A stretch of DNA of 64,000 bases from Pseudomonadota bacterium (lineage in GTDB: Bacteria; Pseudomonadota; Alphaproteobacteria; Puniceispirillales; Marisalimonadaceae). The translations under genes were made by a program, and so were the position numbers. The stretch's first letter is position 1; every line of letters starts with the position of its first letter. The DNA lies in assembly GCA_028382005.1 (NCBI GenBank), contig JAOESH010000001.1, positions 224,798 through 288,797 of the forward strand, read 5' to 3'. Shown piece after piece: positions 35,581-44,973 of the stretch. The notes beneath the pieces were generated by a model. That model saw only the letters and a program-made list of their open reading frames with translations, was not told the origin of the DNA and searched no databases.

Positions 35581-36183
35581 CTAGAGTTTATCAATTTTTT
35601 CAATACAATTATGTAAAGTATTCCTCATACACATTTTATACATTTCTTCGGTTTTATAACGCTCGTCTTCATTCATTTTCTTTTCTAACATTTGAATGTT
35701 CTGTCTTGCACCATTTAGGTTAAGGTCTTCTGCAAAACGCCACCAAAGATGAGCCTTAATGTAATTTTTATTAACACCCTGTCCATGATAGTACATATTA
35801 CCTAATAAGAGCCTCGAGGTAGGATGACCTCTCATGGCTGAGTATTTAAATGACCTAAAGGCAGATAAATAATTTTTTTTTATACCTAAGCCCTTATAAT
35901 AAGAGTGACCTAAAGCATAATTTGCTAAAATATTTCCTTTATTTGAAGAAAGAAAAAACCATGCAAATGCTTCGTTATGATCAACAGGGACACCTAAACC
36001 TTTTTTGTACATAACACCTAAGTTATACTGAGCTTTATCATCACCTAAGTTGGCATCATAACTTAAAAAGTATAGCGCTTTCTTGTATTCTCCATTTTCT
36101 AAGGCTTGATAACCTTTTAGATTATCACTTGCTATAGTCGCTGAACTAAAATTTAATATAATTAGAAAAATTAACTTTAACAT
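35581..36183 (-). CDS. Exported Sel1-repeat (TPR-like) protein
   Basis: 200-residue protein with a signal peptide (1-18, LIFLIILNFSSATIAS) and three to four Sel1-type repeats: AQYNLGVMYKKGLGVPVDHN, ANYALGHSYYKGLGIKKNYL and SRLLLGNMYYHGQGVNKNYI. Such helical repeat proteins are periplasmic adaptors. Paired cysteines near the C terminus (CMRN and CIEK) may form a disulfide. Partner unknown. Confidence 0.83.
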   Translation of the reverse strand: MLKLIFLIILNFSSATIASDNLKGYQALENGEYKKALYFLSYDANLGDDKAQYNLGVMYKKGLGVPVDHNEAFAWFFLSSNKGNILANYALGHSYYKGLGIKKNYLSAFRSFKYSAMRGHPTSRLLLGNMYYHGQGVNKNYIKAHLWWRFAEDLNLNGARQNIQMLEKKMNEDERYKTEEMYKMCMRNTLHNCIEKIDKL

Positions 36184-36328
36184 TTAAAATTTTCCTTTTG
36201 ATCACCTTTAGCTTATCATTGTAAGATATCGAGAAAAATTACTACAAGTAATTCTAGCTTGCGCCCATTTAAAATTTTAAACAATAATATTTATAAATAT
36301 AGATAAATATTAAAGTATGGACTTATAA

Positions 36329-37219
36329 GTGTCATTCACAAAAAAATTTAATATAATTTCAAATAATTTGCCTGCGCCATTAATGGCAATTAGTTTTATG
36401 ATTATATCAGGTTTATTTTTTGTTGTAATGCATAGTGCAGTTAAATACTTATCAAAAGAAGTTCATATATTTGAAATTGCTTTTTTCCGATGTGCATTAG
36501 TTGTTTTTGTTTTGGCGCCAATTATTTTTCAGCAAGGCCGAAGTATTTTTAAAACTAAACAACCAAAAATGCAATTATTAAGGATTACTACCAACTCTGT
36601 TGCCATGTTATGTTTTTTTTATGGAATTTCTACTACCCCTTTAGCTCAGTTAACTACATTAGGGTTTACTGTACCAATTTTTGCAACAATATTGGCTGTA
36701 ACCTTTATGAAAGAAAAAATTAGATTAAGGAGAACAACTGCTTTAATTATTGGTTTCATTGGCACAATAATCGTAATGCGCCCTGATATTTCAATTGAGT
36801 TAGGTGCCTTATTAATAATTTTTTCATCATTTTTATGGTCAATTTGTCTAATTTTTATAAAAAAACTTACTCAAACTGATAGCGCTGTCACAATATCTCT
36901 TTATTTTGGTATTGGTATGATCCCAGCTACATTTGCACTTGCTTTTCCTGTTATGGAAATAATTGACCTGAGGCAATTTATTATCCTATTATTTATAGCA
37001 ATTACAGGGACTTTGGCTCAGACAATTATGAACTACGCATTAAAAAAAGGCGAACTAGCACTAATTCTCCCATTTGATTTTTTAAGATTAATATGGTCAG
37101 TATTAATTGGGTATGCTTTATTTGCTGAAGAGCCCACTTTTACTCTGTGGATAGGTGGATTTCTAATTATAAGCTCAACAAGCTATATTGCTTGGAGAGA
37201 AGCAAAATTAAAAAAATAG
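36329..37219 (+). CDS. EamA/DMT superfamily transporter
   Basis: 296-residue inner-membrane protein with ten helices in two EamA halves (about residues 15-145 and 150-290). GTG start at 36329. The TTPLAQLTTLGFTVPIFATI stretch is characteristic of RhaT/YdcZ-type exporters. Probably a metabolite exporter; substrate unknown. It ends 10 bases from the convergent pyrE. Confidence 0.8.
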   Translation: MSFTKKFNIISNNLPAPLMAISFMIISGLFFVVMHSAVKYLSKEVHIFEIAFFRCALVVFVLAPIIFQQGRSIFKTKQPKMQLLRITTNSVAMLCFFYGISTTPLAQLTTLGFTVPIFATILAVTFMKEKIRLRRTTALIIGFIGTIIVMRPDISIELGALLIIFSSFLWSICLIFIKKLTQTDSAVTISLYFGIGMIPATFALAFPVMEIIDLRQFIILLFIAITGTLAQTIMNYALKKGELALILPFDFLRLIWSVLIGYALFAEEPTFTLWIGGFLIISSTSYIAWREAKLKK

Positions 37220-37228
37220 CACATCACT

Positions 37229-37924
37229 TTAATCTGAAAGTGAGGAAGCTCCACCATGGTTTGCAGACCATGTCATTGGATCATTTAAAAAGCTCTCAAC
37301 CTCTCCAATAGCACTAGTTTCAAAATAGTTGTTATCTTTTGCAACTTTTAGAACATCCCACCAAGTTGCTAATGAATGCATTTGTAATCCAATATTATCA
37401 AGAGCTTCTCTTGTCTGAGGAAATATATCATAATAAAAAACTACAAAGGTGTGATCTACTTTAGCTCCAGCTTCTCTCAAAGCCTCACAGAATTTAATTT
37501 TACTATTTCCATCTGTTGTTAAATCTTCAACCAGAAGTATGTGAGAATCATTTTTAAAATCACCTTCTATCTGAGCGTTTCTTCCAAATCCTTTTGCTTT
37601 TTTTCGAACATACTGCATAGGTAACATTAACCTGTCAGCTATCCATGCAGCAAAAGGTATTCCAGCTGTTTCTCCACCTGCGATTGAATCAATATTTTCA
37701 AATCCAATATTTCGAGTAATAACGGAAGCTGCAAAATCCATCAATGTGTGCCTAACTCTTGGATAGGAAATCAATTTTCTGCAGTCAATATACACAGGGC
37801 TTGCCCAACCAGAGGTAAATTTAAAAGGTTCACCTGAACTAAAACGTACAGCCTCAACTTCAATTAACATTTTAGCTGTAATAGTTGAAATAACTTCTTT
37901 ATCTGGGAAACTTGTTGGAAACAT
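37229..37924 (-). CDS. pyrE: Orotate phosphoribosyltransferase
   Basis: Fifth enzyme of pyrimidine synthesis: orotate and PRPP to OMP. 231 residues. The PRPP loop [14 protein letters not shown] (residues about 133-146), the catalytic [11 protein letters not shown] flexible loop, and [14 protein letters not shown] with the orotate site are present. It is separated by a 114-base gap from the M20 gene upstream on the same strand. Located in a run with pyrD and pyrK. Confidence 0.9.
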   Translation of the reverse strand: MFPTSFPDKEVISTITAKMLIEVEAVRFSSGEPFKFTSGWASPVYIDCRKLISYPRVRHTLMDFAASVITRNIGFENIDSIAGGETAGIPFAAWIADRLMLPMQYVRKKAKGFGRNAQIEGDFKNDSHILLVEDLTTDGNSKIKFCEALREAGAKVDHTFVVFYYDIFPQTREALDNIGLQMHSLATWWDVLKVAKDNNYFETSAIGEVESFLNDPMTWSANHGGASSLSD

Positions 37925-38038
37925 TTTTTAATTTAACCTCAATTAATATGAAATATAATAAATAATAGAATTACTTCATAGTCTATTTGTACGAAAATTG
38001 CATTAAATTATTTTTTACTTTCTATTAGAAAAATGTTG

Positions 38039-39319
38039 CTAATAATCAATTATAAATTTTTTAAGAATAGATAATCCAGCCATAAAATCTTTTATATCCA
38101 TAGCTTCATAAGGGTTATGAGAGCCCTTATCATTTCTTACAAAAATCATGCCTGTTTTAATTCCAACGTTCGCAAAAACTGCCGCATCATGCCCCGCTCC
38201 ACTTGGTAAGGACGCTCGTTCAAAACCAAGAGATTCTCCAGCATCTAATAAATTTTTAATTATAACTTCATCCAATTCCGCCGGAGATGATTTTATCAAA
38301 TCATCAAATTCAAACTTTACTCCTCTTTCTCTTTCTATCGTTTTACATTCAGATTTTAATAATGCTTCAAGGGCATCTAAAGTAGCAACATCTTGACTAC
38401 GAGATTCAAAACTAAAAAAAATTTCTCCAGGAATTCTTGACATAGCATGATGATCTGAGTCTGTATGAAAAATACCTGATGTTAGAACAAGGTCTCCTCC
38501 ATGTTGTTGTATAGTATTCCAATGATCATCCATACGTGTAATCAAATCAGCTCCTGCAAAAACTGCATCTTTTCTTAAATACCTAGGAATGGTTCCCGAA
38601 TGTCCCGCAGAGCCTTTACATATTATATTATGATGACGATTATTACCTCTAATGCCTGTGACAATCGCTGCAGGCCAATTTCTATCAACTAATATTGGTC
38701 CTTGTTCAATATGTAATTCAATGAACAGCTCTATATTTTCTTTGTCTATTAAAGAAATTGAAGATTGTATTTTATTTATATCAACTCCGCAGCTTTGCAT
38801 GGCTTTGGATAATTTCTCACCCGTTTTTCTATGAGTTGAGTTTAAATCTTCTTTTGTAAGTAAACCAAAAATTGACTTTGATCCTATATAATTTCTTCCA
38901 TACCAGGCACTCTCTTCTCCTCTAAGCGCTATAACTTTTAAAGGCAAACTTAGATTTATTTTGTTTTTAGATAGATATGATAAAATAAGAAATCCGGCAA
39001 GCACTCCAGCTAAACCGTCAAAGTTTCCTCCTAAAGGTACGGAATCCATATGAGAACCTATTAACATATATCTACTATTTACAATAGGTTTGGAGGAAAA
39101 AAATACATTAGCTGCATCATCAACTTCTACATATAAACCCAGTTCAACTGCTAACTTTGATAAATAATTAATTGCATCTGTTTCGCCTTTACCATATGTC
39201 TCTCTTGAAACTCCATGTCTATCTTTCGTCAATACAGCAATATCGTCAAAGATTGTAATTGCCAATCTCTCTATCCATTTCTCATCATATATTGGAGCAT
39301 TACTAAGTTTATTGCTCAT
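38039..39319 (-). CDS. M20-family amidohydrolase (N-carbamoyl amino acid / allantoate type)
   Basis: 426-residue metal-dependent hydrolase of the carbamoylase/allantoate amidohydrolase group. The binuclear zinc site is visible: GSHMDSVPLGGNFDGLAGV, RGEESAWYGRNYIGSK, ELHIEQGPIL and GAGHDAAVFA. Known members cleave N-carbamoyl-beta-alanine, N-carbamoyl-L-amino acids or allantoate, releasing ammonia and CO2. It overlaps pyrD by 4 bases, so coexpression with pyrimidine enzymes is nearly certain; a carbamoyl substrate such as ureidopropionate or carbamoyl aspartate is a reasonable guess. Confidence 0.83.
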   Translation of the reverse strand: MSNKLSNAPIYDEKWIERLAITIFDDIAVLTKDRHGVSRETYGKGETDAINYLSKLAVELGLYVEVDDAANVFFSSKPIVNSRYMLIGSHMDSVPLGGNFDGLAGVLAGFLILSYLSKNKINLSLPLKVIALRGEESAWYGRNYIGSKSIFGLLTKEDLNSTHRKTGEKLSKAMQSCGVDINKIQSSISLIDKENIELFIELHIEQGPILVDRNWPAAIVTGIRGNNRHHNIICKGSAGHSGTIPRYLRKDAVFAGADLITRMDDHWNTIQQHGGDLVLTSGIFHTDSDHHAMSRIPGEIFFSFESRSQDVATLDALEALLKSECKTIERERGVKFEFDDLIKSSPAELDEVIIKNLLDAGESLGFERASLPSGAGHDAAVFANVGIKTGMIFVRNDKGSHNPYEAMDIKDFMAGLSILKKFIIDY

Positions 39320-40260
39320 ATGTCAATTTCCATAAGAGCAACTGTATCAGGAGTGTTTTTGTCATCAACTAAACCAATTAAGTCAGAAATTTTAGACACT
39401 TTGTTTTCTTCACAATAGTCTTTTATACCCGATAAAATTGACAACATTACATTGGGGTTAATAAAAGTTGCTGTTCCAACTTGAACAGCTGAAGATCCAG
39501 CTAGAATAAATTCTATAACATCTTCAAAATTACTAATTCCACCACATCCTATGATTGGTATATCAACAACCTTTGAGCATTGATAAACCATCCTAAGAAC
39601 AATTGGTTTTAAGCCTGGACCAGATAACCCTCCCATTATGTTTCCCAATGACGGTTTATATGTTTTAATATCAATCTGCATTGCTAGAATTGTATTTGCT
39701 ACAACTAAAGCATTAGCACCAGCATCCTGAGCAGCTTTTGCAACTTCAATTGTTTCCCCAGTGTTTGGTGTAAGTTTTGCCCATATAGGAATATTAGTTA
39801 TCGACCTAACCTTTTCTATAACTTTAAAAGTAGAATTAGGTCTCATTGCAAAAGCTTTTCCATCATCTTCGATGTTTGGACAAGAAATATTTATTTCAAT
39901 TGCATCTACACCTGGTACCGAAATTTTATCACAAATATAAGCAAAACCGTCAGCAGAAGGAGCTGAAACACTAGCTATAAATGGAGTGTTATATTCTTTA
40001 TATATTGGTAATATATTTTTCTTAAAATCTTCAATTCCCTTGCTTGGTATACCAATAGAATTTAACATATTATAACCACTTTCAGAAACGCGAGGCGTCG
40101 CGTTTCCGCTTCTTATTTCAGCAGTTATAGTTTTAGCAACATGAGCCCCTAGAAGGTCTATGTCAAATACACTAGCTAAATCCTCTGAAAATGTTCCAGA
40201 AGCCGGCATAATAGGGTTTTTAAGAATTATATCACCAATATTTGTTTTTAAATCTACCAA
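39316..40260 (-). CDS. pyrD: Dihydroorotate dehydrogenase, class 1 (NAD-linked type B) catalytic subunit
   Basis: FMN enzyme of 314 residues oxidising dihydroorotate to orotate. Class 1 features: KNPIMPASGTFSEDL, INISCPNIEDDGKAF with the catalytic base Cys, LTPNTGETIEVAKAAQDAGA, and GGLSGPGLKPIVLRMVYQ. It pairs with pyrK, which is diagnostic of type B. Most Alphaproteobacteria use the quinone-linked class 2, so this arrangement stands out. It overlaps pyrK by 7 bases. Confidence 0.88.
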   Translation of the reverse strand: MVDLKTNIGDIILKNPIMPASGTFSEDLASVFDIDLLGAHVAKTITAEIRSGNATPRVSESGYNMLNSIGIPSKGIEDFKKNILPIYKEYNTPFIASVSAPSADGFAYICDKISVPGVDAIEINISCPNIEDDGKAFAMRPNSTFKVIEKVRSITNIPIWAKLTPNTGETIEVAKAAQDAGANALVVANTILAMQIDIKTYKPSLGNIMGGLSGPGLKPIVLRMVYQCSKVVDIPIIGCGGISNFEDVIEFILAGSSAVQVGTATFINPNVMLSILSGIKDYCEENKVSKISDLIGLVDDKNTPDTVALMEIDI

Positions 40261-41069
40261 GGCAATGCCTCCGAAATTCTAAAAACTGGACCTTCATTAC
40301 ATACTCTTTTTTGAATAATTTTATCTCCAATCTCAAAGGGCCTTACACAACAAAAACACATGCCTATACCACAAGCCATTTGCTGTTCTAACGCTATTTG
40401 ACCAGGTATGTTATTCAACCCACATACTTTTTTTAATAATTTCAAAATTCTGTTTGAACCACATGTAAAAAAAGCATCAACACTTTGACTTGACATCAAA
40501 TTATTAATTAATAATTCAAGGTTAAACATAGAGCTAGATCCGTCATTATCTGTAACAGTAATAACTTTATTAGAAAGTGAGTTGAATAAATCTATAGACA
40601 TTAAATGTTCTTTAGATCTAGCACTGCAAATTACGGTTAAATTAATGCCTTTTTCAAATGCTAGATTTCCTAAAGGAGCTAATGTTGCTAAACCAACACC
40701 TCTTGCTATCAAAACTATATTCTTATAATTTTCTTCTATTACAAACCCTTTTCCTAAAGGGCCTACAATATTAAAAATATTATTTTTTTTTAAATTTGAA
40801 ATAGCTCTAGTGCCCTTGCCATGTAATTTATAAAGAAACTCAATTTGTTTTTCTTTTTTACTGAATTGATAAACACTCATCGGTCTTCTCAAAAAAGAAA
40901 TTGAACCTTCAAAGGTAGGACATTGTAGATGAAAAAACTGCCCTGGAACAATATCTAGGGCCCTAGAAGGTGCTCTAAGGACCAAGTGCTTATAGTCATT
41001 ACTTATATAATTATTTGATATAACTTCTGTATCAACTTCGTAAATTTTAATTCTACTTTTATTATCCAT
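40254..41069 (-). CDS. pyrK: Dihydroorotate dehydrogenase electron-transfer subunit
   Basis: Ferredoxin-reductase-like subunit of 271 residues that passes electrons from PyrD FMN through FAD and a [2Fe-2S] centre to NAD. FAD site is FLRRPMSVY; the iron-sulfur cysteines are in MACGIGMCFCCVRPFE and KRVCNEGP. Located 16 bases downstream of a TRAP permease gene and overlapping pyrD, so it is probably cotranscribed with both. Confidence 0.88.
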   Translation of the reverse strand: MDNKSRIKIYEVDTEVISNNYISNDYKHLVLRAPSRALDIVPGQFFHLQCPTFEGSISFLRRPMSVYQFSKKEKQIEFLYKLHGKGTRAISNLKKNNIFNIVGPLGKGFVIEENYKNIVLIARGVGLATLAPLGNLAFEKGINLTVICSARSKEHLMSIDLFNSLSNKVITVTDNDGSSSMFNLELLINNLMSSQSVDAFFTCGSNRILKLLKKVCGLNNIPGQIALEQQMACGIGMCFCCVRPFEIGDKIIQKRVCNEGPVFRISEALPW

Positions 41070-41085
41070 AATATTTTACTAACAA

Positions 41086-42366
41086 TTAGTTTCTCATTAA
41101 GTTTGGAAGAAAAGTTGAAATTTCTGGCACATACGTAATTATAAGAAGTACTATAATATTAACTAAAAGAAACGGCCATATACCACTTATAATTGTAATT
41201 ACAGATTTATTTAGGGTGGAAGATGCAACAAAAATATCTAGACCAAATGGAGGAGTAATCATCCCAATCCCTATGTTTAAAGTGACAATAAGTCCAAAAT
41301 GTATTGGGTCAATTCCAAGAGAAGCTGCAACTGGAAATAATGGAGGCACTAGTATTAAAAGTGCTGAATTAGGATCTATAAACATACCTGCAAGAAAAAA
41401 AGCAATGTTTACTACCAATAAAAAAGTGATCATACCAGCATCAATATCTAACAGAAAATCTTTGAGAATTTCTGGTACTTGAACAATAGTAATAAAAAAA
41501 GAAAGTACACTTCCCATAGCAAGCAATATAAAAATTACTGATGAAGATATTGCGCCTCTTTCTATTATTTTAAAAAAATTAGACCAATTTAGATTTTTGT
41601 AAATAATAGACTCAATTAAAAGTGCGTATATGACACTTATTGCCGCAGCTTCAGTTGGAGTAAAGAAACCTGAATAAATACCTCCTAATATTATGGCTGG
41701 CATGCCAAGCGCCCATTTTGCTTGTAAAAACTTATCTAAAATAGCACCTTTTTCTCTTTTTACATTTGAGATCAAATTGTTTTTTCGGCTTTCAAATATT
41801 ACTAAAATTGCGAATGCTAGTCCTAAGAAAATTCCTACAGCTAAACCTCCAGCAAAAAGAGCGGTAATAGACGTTCCTGTCATCCAACCGTATATGATCA
41901 TGGTTATACTTGGTGGTATTAAAATGGCTGTTTCTGCACTTGAAACAATAAGTCCAAGACTAAACTTCTCACTAAATCCAGCTTTTTTTAAATCTGGATA
42001 CATCAGTTTACCAATTGCAGCAACTGTGGCAGCGGCAGAACCTGACACTGAACCAAAAGCCATAGCACTTCCAATAGTAGTATGACCAAGGCCGCCTGTA
42101 AAATGTCCAAAACATGCTTTAATAAAATTGGTTAATCTTCTTGCAATCTCTCCAGAGGACATTATTTCTGCAGCAATTATAAAAAAAGGAATAGCAAGCA
42201 AAGTTGAATGATTAATACCACCTACCATTTTTTGAATAATCACAGTATCTGGTATGTTAGAAAAAAATATTTCTTTTACTATAAGTGCAGGAACACCAAG
42301 AACAATAAACATTTCAAAACCAAATACTAAAAGTGTTAATGCAAAGATGACTACAAGAAATATCAT
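41086..42366 (-). CDS. TRAP transporter large permease (DctM family)
   Basis: 426-residue permease with about twelve membrane segments; LLAIPFFIIAAEIMSSGEIA and FGSVSGSAAATVAAIGKLM are the DctM hallmarks, and GIGMITPPFGLDIFVAS closes it. It overlaps the small permease gene by 4 bases and is followed within 16 bases by pyrK, an unusual partner. Confidence 0.9.
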   Translation of the reverse strand: MIFLVVIFALTLLVFGFEMFIVLGVPALIVKEIFFSNIPDTVIIQKMVGGINHSTLLAIPFFIIAAEIMSSGEIARRLTNFIKACFGHFTGGLGHTTIGSAMAFGSVSGSAAATVAAIGKLMYPDLKKAGFSEKFSLGLIVSSAETAILIPPSITMIIYGWMTGTSITALFAGGLAVGIFLGLAFAILVIFESRKNNLISNVKREKGAILDKFLQAKWALGMPAIILGGIYSGFFTPTEAAAISVIYALLIESIIYKNLNWSNFFKIIERGAISSSVIFILLAMGSVLSFFITIVQVPEILKDFLLDIDAGMITFLLVVNIAFFLAGMFIDPNSALLILVPPLFPVAASLGIDPIHFGLIVTLNIGIGMITPPFGLDIFVASSTLNKSVITIISGIWPFLLVNIIVLLIITYVPEISTFLPNLMRN

Positions 42367-42896
42367 TCGTTTACCTTAATATTTTCCATTGAATTATGTT
42401 TTAGATTAAATCTATTCTTGAAGTTTAGAAAACTTAAAGCATAACGAATAGAAATAAGTAAGAAACCTAATGTAGGAGCTACATACAAAATAAACATTGG
42501 TATGTTCAATGTTGGACTAACCTGTCCAGAGTTAAAAACAAATATAGTTATTTTGAAACCTAACCAGATACAGTATAATGAAAATACAAACCCTAACAAA
42601 TCAATGATTTTACCAAAATAAAGAAAATTTTTATTAGAAAAAGAGTTTATAAAAGTAGTCATGGCTATGTGACGCCCTCTATCAAATGCAATTCCTATAG
42701 ATAAAAAAACAACCCAAACCATTAGAATACGTGATGCTTCGTCAATCCATGCAAATAGACTTGCATATTGAGGAGTAATTTCTCTAACAATAACATTTAA
42801 ACCATATAGACCTATCATAGAGACAGTAAAAAAAACAATTATAAACCGCTCTAAAAATAGAACATTTTTGATAAAAAGTTGAAGCCTATTTGACAT
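42363..42896 (-). CDS. TRAP transporter small permease (DctQ family)
   Basis: 177-residue, four-helix inner-membrane subunit. The DctQ motif is degenerate (SLFAWIDEASRILMVWVVFLSIG) but clear. It lies between the binding-protein gene and dctM, with a strong hairpin before it at 42920-42949. Confidence 0.82.
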   Translation of the reverse strand: MSNRLQLFIKNVLFLERFIIVFFTVSMIGLYGLNVIVREITPQYASLFAWIDEASRILMVWVVFLSIGIAFDRGRHIAMTTFINSFSNKNFLYFGKIIDLLGFVFSLYCIWLGFKITIFVFNSGQVSPTLNIPMFILYVAPTLGFLLISIRYALSFLNFKNRFNLKHNSMENIKVNE

Positions 42897-42919
42897 AATT
42901 AACTATATTTAAATAAAAT

Positions 42920-42949
42920 TATAACCCTCAGAAAAATCTGAGGATTATA
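42920..42949 (-). promoter_or_regulatory. 13-bp hairpin between TRAP binding protein and permease genes
   Basis: TATAACCCTCAGA and TCTGAGGATTATA pair over 13 positions with one G-T wobble, loop of four. It follows the binding-protein gene, matching the place of the hairpin in the other TRAP operon. No strong T-run was seen, so partial termination or messenger protection is more likely than full stop. Confidence 0.6.
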
Positions 42950-42961
42950 ATAATAATAAGC

Positions 42962-43987
42962 TTATTTTGTTAGTCGAGAATATTCAGTGCCATATAAAGA
43001 CATCAGTGTACTTCCTGTGTCTTTAGCTCTCTCAATATAAGCTTTTTTGGCATCGTCAAACATCATGTCTCGCATTTTCATTCTTTCTGTAGAGCCTGCC
43101 ACTCTAACGTTAATGCCAGATTTTTTAATATGATCTAGAGCTGCTTTTTGTCCTGCAATTGCACGTTTTTCAAGACCAGGTATAACTTCCTTGAAAGTAG
43201 CTCTGATAATATTTTGATAATTTTCTGGTAATTTACTCCACCAAGATGGGTTAAATAAAACAATATCCTCCATTGCACCGTGTTCTGAAACAACTAGATT
43301 TTTCTGCACTTCATAAAACTTCATAAAACGAATAGTTGTCAAAGGATTCTCTTGCCCATCAACAACTCCATTTTGAAGAGATGTATAAAGCTCCCCAAAA
43401 GGCAAAGCAATTGCTGAAGCACCTAGAGAATTAAATTGTTCAATTAAGATTTTAGAATCCATAACTCTAAATCTCTGTCCTTTAAAAGCGCTTATATCAT
43501 CTAGAGATTTATTAGAAGTAAAATTTTTGAAACCATTTGGCCACCATCCAACTGCAGTAAAACCACTTGCATCAAATGATTTTAAAAGAGCTTCACCAAA
43601 AACACCTGCTCTTAATTTACGAGCTTGGTCAATATTAGACGGTAATAAGTAAGGGATATCTAAAACAGAGATAGCAGCATTAAAACCACCTAAGAATGCT
43701 GCTGGAGAGACCGTTCCTTCTAATGTTCCCATTTGAACACCTTCATTCATCTGTCTAGCATTGCCTAATTGAGCAGATGGAAAGAGTTTAAATTCAACAG
43801 CTCCATTTGTTCTTTTTTTCACAAGATCAGCAACAATTTCTAATGTCTGATGTCTAGGTTGCTTTGCTGATTCTAAATGGCCAATTTTTGCTGTAAACTC
43901 GGCTGCATTAACATCTTCATTAATTATAAACCCAGATGAACCAAAAGTTACAAGAGCTAGTAATAAAATTAATTTTCTTATTTTCAT
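42962..43987 (-). CDS. TRAP transporter substrate-binding protein (DctP family)
   Basis: 341-residue periplasmic protein, start at the ATG at 43987 with GGAGGATATTT before it; an upstream in-frame start at 44023 would spoil the signal peptide (MKIRKLILLLALVTFGSSGF). The DctP arginine (GQRFRVMDSKIL) and IALPFGELYTSLQNGVVDGQ are present. The ligand is unknown; downstream genes suggest a pyrimidine-pathway acid. Confidence 0.88.
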   Translation of the reverse strand: MKIRKLILLLALVTFGSSGFIINEDVNAAEFTAKIGHLESAKQPRHQTLEIVADLVKKRTNGAVEFKLFPSAQLGNARQMNEGVQMGTLEGTVSPAAFLGGFNAAISVLDIPYLLPSNIDQARKLRAGVFGEALLKSFDASGFTAVGWWPNGFKNFTSNKSLDDISAFKGQRFRVMDSKILIEQFNSLGASAIALPFGELYTSLQNGVVDGQENPLTTIRFMKFYEVQKNLVVSEHGAMEDIVLFNPSWWSKLPENYQNIIRATFKEVIPGLEKRAIAGQKAALDHIKKSGINVRVAGSTERMKMRDMMFDDAKKAYIERAKDTGSTLMSLYGTEYSRLTK

Positions 43988-44068
43988 AAATATCCTCCAT
44001 TTTATTAAATAGGGATTCAGCAACTTGATAAAAGGAATGTCAATTAAAACTTTAAAAAAATTTGGTTT

Positions 44069-44827
44069 TTATAAAGAATCTCTTATGAAAAACATCTGAT
44101 TATTGTTAGATTTTTCGGGACTAAACATATATCCGTTTAAATTAAAATTTTTTAAACTTGCTTCGTCCAAAATACGATTCTGAATTATAAAACGAGCCAT
44201 CGCTCCACGCGCATTTTTTGCATAAAAGCTCACAATTTTTTCTATACCATCCTTGCGTTCTAAAAAAACTGGAGTAATCACTCTTAATGACAAAATATTA
44301 GTTTTAATTGCATTGAAATATTCATTAGAAGCACAATTAACTAATACTTTAGTTTTGATTTCTTCTCCATACTGATTTAGACTTTTAGTTATTTTTTCGT
44401 TCCAATATTCATAAAGTGAACTTCCGTGCTCTCCTCGTAATTTACTCCCCATTTCAAGTCGGTATGGTTCAATGGCATCTAAAGGTCTTAATAAACCATA
44501 CAAACCAGATAAAATTCTTAAATGCTTTTGAGCCCAAACAATGTCATTTGAACTCATTGTTTCAATATCTAGTCCCTTATAAGTATCGCCTGCAAAGGCA
44601 AAGGCTGCAGCTTTTTTTTCTTGATTGCCAAAATCCAGAAATCTTTCTCTGTTTAGCTCTGCCAGTTTTGGGCTAATATCCATAAGCTTTTGTAAATCAT
44701 CAATGGTTAAATCACGCGCTATATCAACTAGTTCATTTACATTTTTAGAAAAAAAAGGTTCCGTTTCCTTAAAATTATTAACTGAATTCATATTTAGTTT
44801 TTTTGCAGGTGAAACCACTACTAGCAT
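44069..44827 (-). CDS. yaaA: YaaA/DUF328 peroxide-stress protein
   Basis: 252-residue protein. The ATG at 44827 is taken because GGAG lies 6 bases upstream, and MLVVVSPAKKL matches the family opening; the in-frame GTG at 44839 overlaps that site. SGLYGLLRPLDAIEPYRLEMGSKL and FYAKNARGAMARFI are family signatures. In E. coli YaaA lowers free iron under oxidative stress and binds DNA. Single gene. Confidence 0.9.
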   Translation of the reverse strand: MLVVVSPAKKLNMNSVNNFKETEPFFSKNVNELVDIARDLTIDDLQKLMDISPKLAELNRERFLDFGNQEKKAAAFAFAGDTYKGLDIETMSSNDIVWAQKHLRILSGLYGLLRPLDAIEPYRLEMGSKLRGEHGSSLYEYWNEKITKSLNQYGEEIKTKVLVNCASNEYFNAIKTNILSLRVITPVFLERKDGIEKIVSFYAKNARGAMARFIIQNRILDEASLKNFNLNGYMFSPEKSNNNQMFFIRDSL

Positions 44828-44973
44828 ATTTTTCTCCACTATTTACGATATTAAAATAGTGCATATCCAAATAAATGTCTAGGTCATGAATTTAATCATA
44901 ATAAATTTAAAGCATTATAAATTTTGTGCTAGATAATTTATAAATTATTTTATTTTATAATCTTGGTTAACAA

